Assembly (NCBI RefSeq): GCF_023272795.1
Contig: NZ_CP096829.1
Coordinates: 1,302,001-1,366,000, forward strand
DNA length: 64,000 bases
From: Flavobacterium humidisoli
GTDB taxonomy: Bacteria > Bacteroidota > Bacteroidia > Flavobacteriales > Flavobacteriaceae
Direction of reading: 5' to 3'
This document shows positions 62,901 to 64,000 of the stretch, in pieces (position 1 is the stretch's first letter; every line of letters starts with the position of its first letter). The translations under genes and the position numbers were made by a program. The notes beneath the pieces are model-generated. The model searched no databases. It saw nothing but the letters and a program-made list of their open reading frames with translations, and was not told the origin of the DNA.

Positions 62901-63301
62901 TTTCGGAACGTTTGGTTTTATACAACGAATTAGGAGCAATAAAAGACGAAGCTGGTTTACAAGAGTTCGAGAAAAAACTAATTGACCGTTTCGGACCATT
63001 GCCAAAACCTGCAGTTGCTTTATTAAACAGCATCAGAATAAAATGGATCGCAACAAAAGTCGGAATCGAGAAATTGGTTTTGAAACAAGGCAAAATGATT
63101 GGCTATTTCGTATCCGATCAGCAATCAGATTACTATCAATCTGTGAAGTTTAGAAATGTCTTGAATTTTGTTCAAAAGCATAGTAATCTTTGCAAAATGA
63201 AAGAAAAACAAACCGTAAACGGCTTACGTTTGTTATTGACTTTTGAAAATGTGAAGTCGATAAAACGTGCGTTGGAGTTGATGGAATTGTTTGAGGAGTA
63301 A
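59936..63301 (+). CDS. mfd: Transcription-repair coupling factor Mfd
   Basis: 1,121 residues starting at the TTG at 59936; the next ATG in frame is 30 codons further, inside conserved sequence, so TTG is the likely start. Domains in order: UvrB-like homology module (residues about 20-230, VDFITEPGEFSVRGGIVDVF), RNA-polymerase interaction CarD-like module (ALSVGDYVTHIDHGIGKFGGLQ, near 440), SF2 helicase with Walker A GDVGFGKTE (about 586), DEEQ box, TATPIPRTL, and a C-terminal TRCF module. It displaces stalled RNA polymerase and recruits UvrA. Overlaps the upstream lipoprotein gene by 8 nt. Confidence 0.95.
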   Translation: MSKNALYTTYDNLPKAEQIAKSLLEGNQVKMNISGLLGSAVSFIIRSVFRKTELPFLIVLDNKEEAAYYLNDLEQMIGEQDVLFYPASFRRPYQIDETDNANVLLRAEVLNRINSRKKPAVIVTYPEALFEKVVTRRELDKNTLKVALNDKISIDFINEVLFEYEFKRVDFITEPGEFSVRGGIVDVFSFSNDHPYRIEFFGNEVDSIRTFDVETQLSVETHKKITIIPNVENKLFQENRESFLDYIAEKTVLFIQNTDGLFSQLDKQFARAEEAFEKLSKEIKHATPEQLFLNQASFIKRALDFSVVELASRPIFKTTKKFEFHIQPQPSFNKQFDLLLNNLSENHFNGYVNYLFCSNETQAKRFHDIFESLDEANSENIRKQYHTIVLPLYQGFIDEENQITAYTDHQIFERYHKFNIKNGYSKKQNITLKELTALSVGDYVTHIDHGIGKFGGLQKIQVEGKTQEAIKLVYADNDIVYVSIHSLHKISKYNGKDGTPPKIYKLGSNAWKVLKQKTKARVKHIAFNLIQLYAKRRLEKGFQFAPDSYLQNELESSFIYEDTPDQMKSTAEVKADMESDRPMDRLVCGDVGFGKTEVAIRAAFKAVDNSKQVAVLVPTTILAYQHYRTFSERLKDMPVTIGYLNRFRTAKQKTQTLKDLAEGKLDIVIGTHQLVNKNVVFKDLGLLIVDEEQKFGVNVKDKLKTIAANVDTLTLTATPIPRTLQFSLMAARDLSVITTPPPNRYPIETNVVGFNEEIIRDAISYEIQRNGQVFFINNRIENIKEVAGMIQRLVPNARVGIGHGQMDGAKLEELMLGFMNGDFDVLVATTIIESGLDVPNANTIFINNANNFGLSDLHQMRGRVGRSNKKAFCYFICPPYSSMTEDARKRIQALEQFSELGSGFNIAMKDLEIRGAGDLLGGEQSGFINEIGFDTYQKIMNEAIEELKENEFKDLYPEENDIDTKEYVKDIQIDADFELLFPDEYINNVSERLVLYNELGAIKDEAGLQEFEKKLIDRFGPLPKPAVALLNSIRIKWIATKVGIEKLVLKQGKMIGYFVSDQQSDYYQSVKFRNVLNFVQKHSNLCKMKEKQTVNGLRLLLTFENVKSIKRALELMELFEE

Positions 63302-63433
63302 TATAATCAATATAAGATACTAAAACGCATGTGTTCTCTTTTGAAATACAAATGGGTTTTTGATTATTAATATAATATAAATCAATTTTGAATAAATTTG
63401 CAGAAAAATCCTATTTTTAAGAAATCAAGATTT

Positions 63434-64000
63434 ATGGAGAGTGAAATTAAAATACTTAAAGATTTTGTTGAAGGAAATATTTCTGCTGAAGATTTTGAAA
63501 AATGCCTTTTTGAAAATCCAAATTTTGCAGAACTGCTTTCAGATGAAACATTAAACTTAAGGCAAACCTATATTGGAAACTCTACAATATTTCTATACTT
63601 GGCAGAACTAAAAATACAAAGTATAAGTGGAAGGTTAAACGCACAAGGAGCAGTGCAATTATTTTTGACTAAAAAAGAAATTGGTTTTAATAAGTTTACA
63701 AAATATAGTGATGATTACGGTCTTATATTAGACTCTCAACCAAAATATATAGATGCGAATCTGGCTTTTATTGAAAAGTATATTTTGCCTAATGATTTAA
63801 CGAAATCTAAGACAGAATTAAAAAAAGAAATTAAGGAGAAATATTTACATCTTTTTAAATATCAAACAAAACCGCCAAAGTGGATACAAAGCCCAAATTG
63901 GATTATTAAGAATGACAAACCTCTTTTCTTTTTAGGACAATTTGAAATTAAGAATTGCGATATTTTTCATGATGACGGTGCTGTTTACTTATTTGTTAAT
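63434..64000 (+). CDS. Protein of unknown family, 3' end outside window
   Basis: The frame opens with ATG at 63434 (MESEIKILKDFVEGNIS) and remains open for 189 codons to the right edge. The start follows an AT-rich 132-nt gap with a TAAATTTG -7 element at 63393-63400. The visible part is helical first, then a WIQSPNWIIKNDKPLFFLGQF and DIFHDDGAVYLFVN stretch that resembles the DUF1963/YwqG-like immunity or SMI1-neighbour folds. I cannot be sure of the family. Not a frame shadow: codon use and length fit a real gene. Confidence 0.65.
   Translation, partial: MESEIKILKDFVEGNISAEDFEKCLFENPNFAELLSDETLNLRQTYIGNSTIFLYLAELKIQSISGRLNAQGAVQLFLTKKEIGFNKFTKYSDDYGLILDSQPKYIDANLAFIEKYILPNDLTKSKTELKKEIKEKYLHLFKYQTKPPKWIQSPNWIIKNDKPLFFLGQFEIKNCDIFHDDGAVYLFVN

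Overview
This window reads as chromosome of a Flavobacterium-like member of the Bacteroidota. The support is AT-rich sequence, an almost complete lack of Shine-Dalgarno sites, many -7 elements of the type TAnnTTTG, type IX secretion (T9SS) sorting domains, DUF2480/DUF3078/DUF5689/DUF4136 family proteins, a SUF operon in the usual order of this group, and an SDR-type L-threonine dehydrogenase of the kind described from Flavobacterium.

Layout. 1-8.4 kb: two DUF1254/DUF1214 proteins (the first cut by the window edge), a DUF2252 kinase-like protein, a DUF4136 lipoprotein, a membrane-bound AraC-type regulator and two outer-membrane beta-barrel proteins. 8.6-9.8 kb: a secreted C1-family peptidase. 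10-12.6 kb: an accessory pair (NA37/YejK-type nucleoid protein plus a membrane protein of unknown function) converging on an XRE regulator. 12.8-20 kb: small unknown proteins, two identical tRNA-Asn genes, rseP, an Old Yellow Enzyme, a Gfo/Idh/MocA oxidoreductase and an MFS transporter. 20-24.2 kb: a TonB-dependent receptor with a DUF5689 partner lipoprotein.

24.2-30 kb is an inserted cassette bounded by a perfect 89-bp direct repeat of the 3' end of the DUF5689 gene. It carries a LysM-like membrane protein, a PAAR-like DUF4280 protein, an OmpA-domain protein interrupted by one in-frame TGA, and a lipoprotein. This looks like an effector/immunity-type module, but the function is inferred.

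30.2-43.6 kb: a secreted unknown protein and hflX, then the iron-sulfur assembly locus on the minus strand (sufA, sufB, sufC, sufD, sufS, lipoprotein, sufE, DUF59/SufT-like, DUF2480, DUF3078). The suf locus has been invaded by a YoeB-type toxin-antitoxin pair, by an IVS-type four-helix-bundle gene, and by an oppositely oriented beta-lactamase-fold hydrolase with a small membrane protein. 43.9-52.7 kb: a coiled-coil protein, an MBL-fold hydrolase, and a cluster of secreted leucine-rich-repeat T9SS proteins, one broken by a one-base frameshift, with a fibronectin-like lipoprotein between them. 53-64 kb: a subtilisin-like protease, an M1 peptidase, a DUF418 membrane protein, threonine dehydrogenase, a lipoprotein overlapping mfd, and a gene running off the right edge.

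The intergenic spaces hold several families of imperfect palindromic repeats. One family sits at three tail-to-tail gene junctions, and at one of these a second 106-bp palindrome is nested inside it. No CRISPR array, integrase, transposase or rRNA gene was seen.
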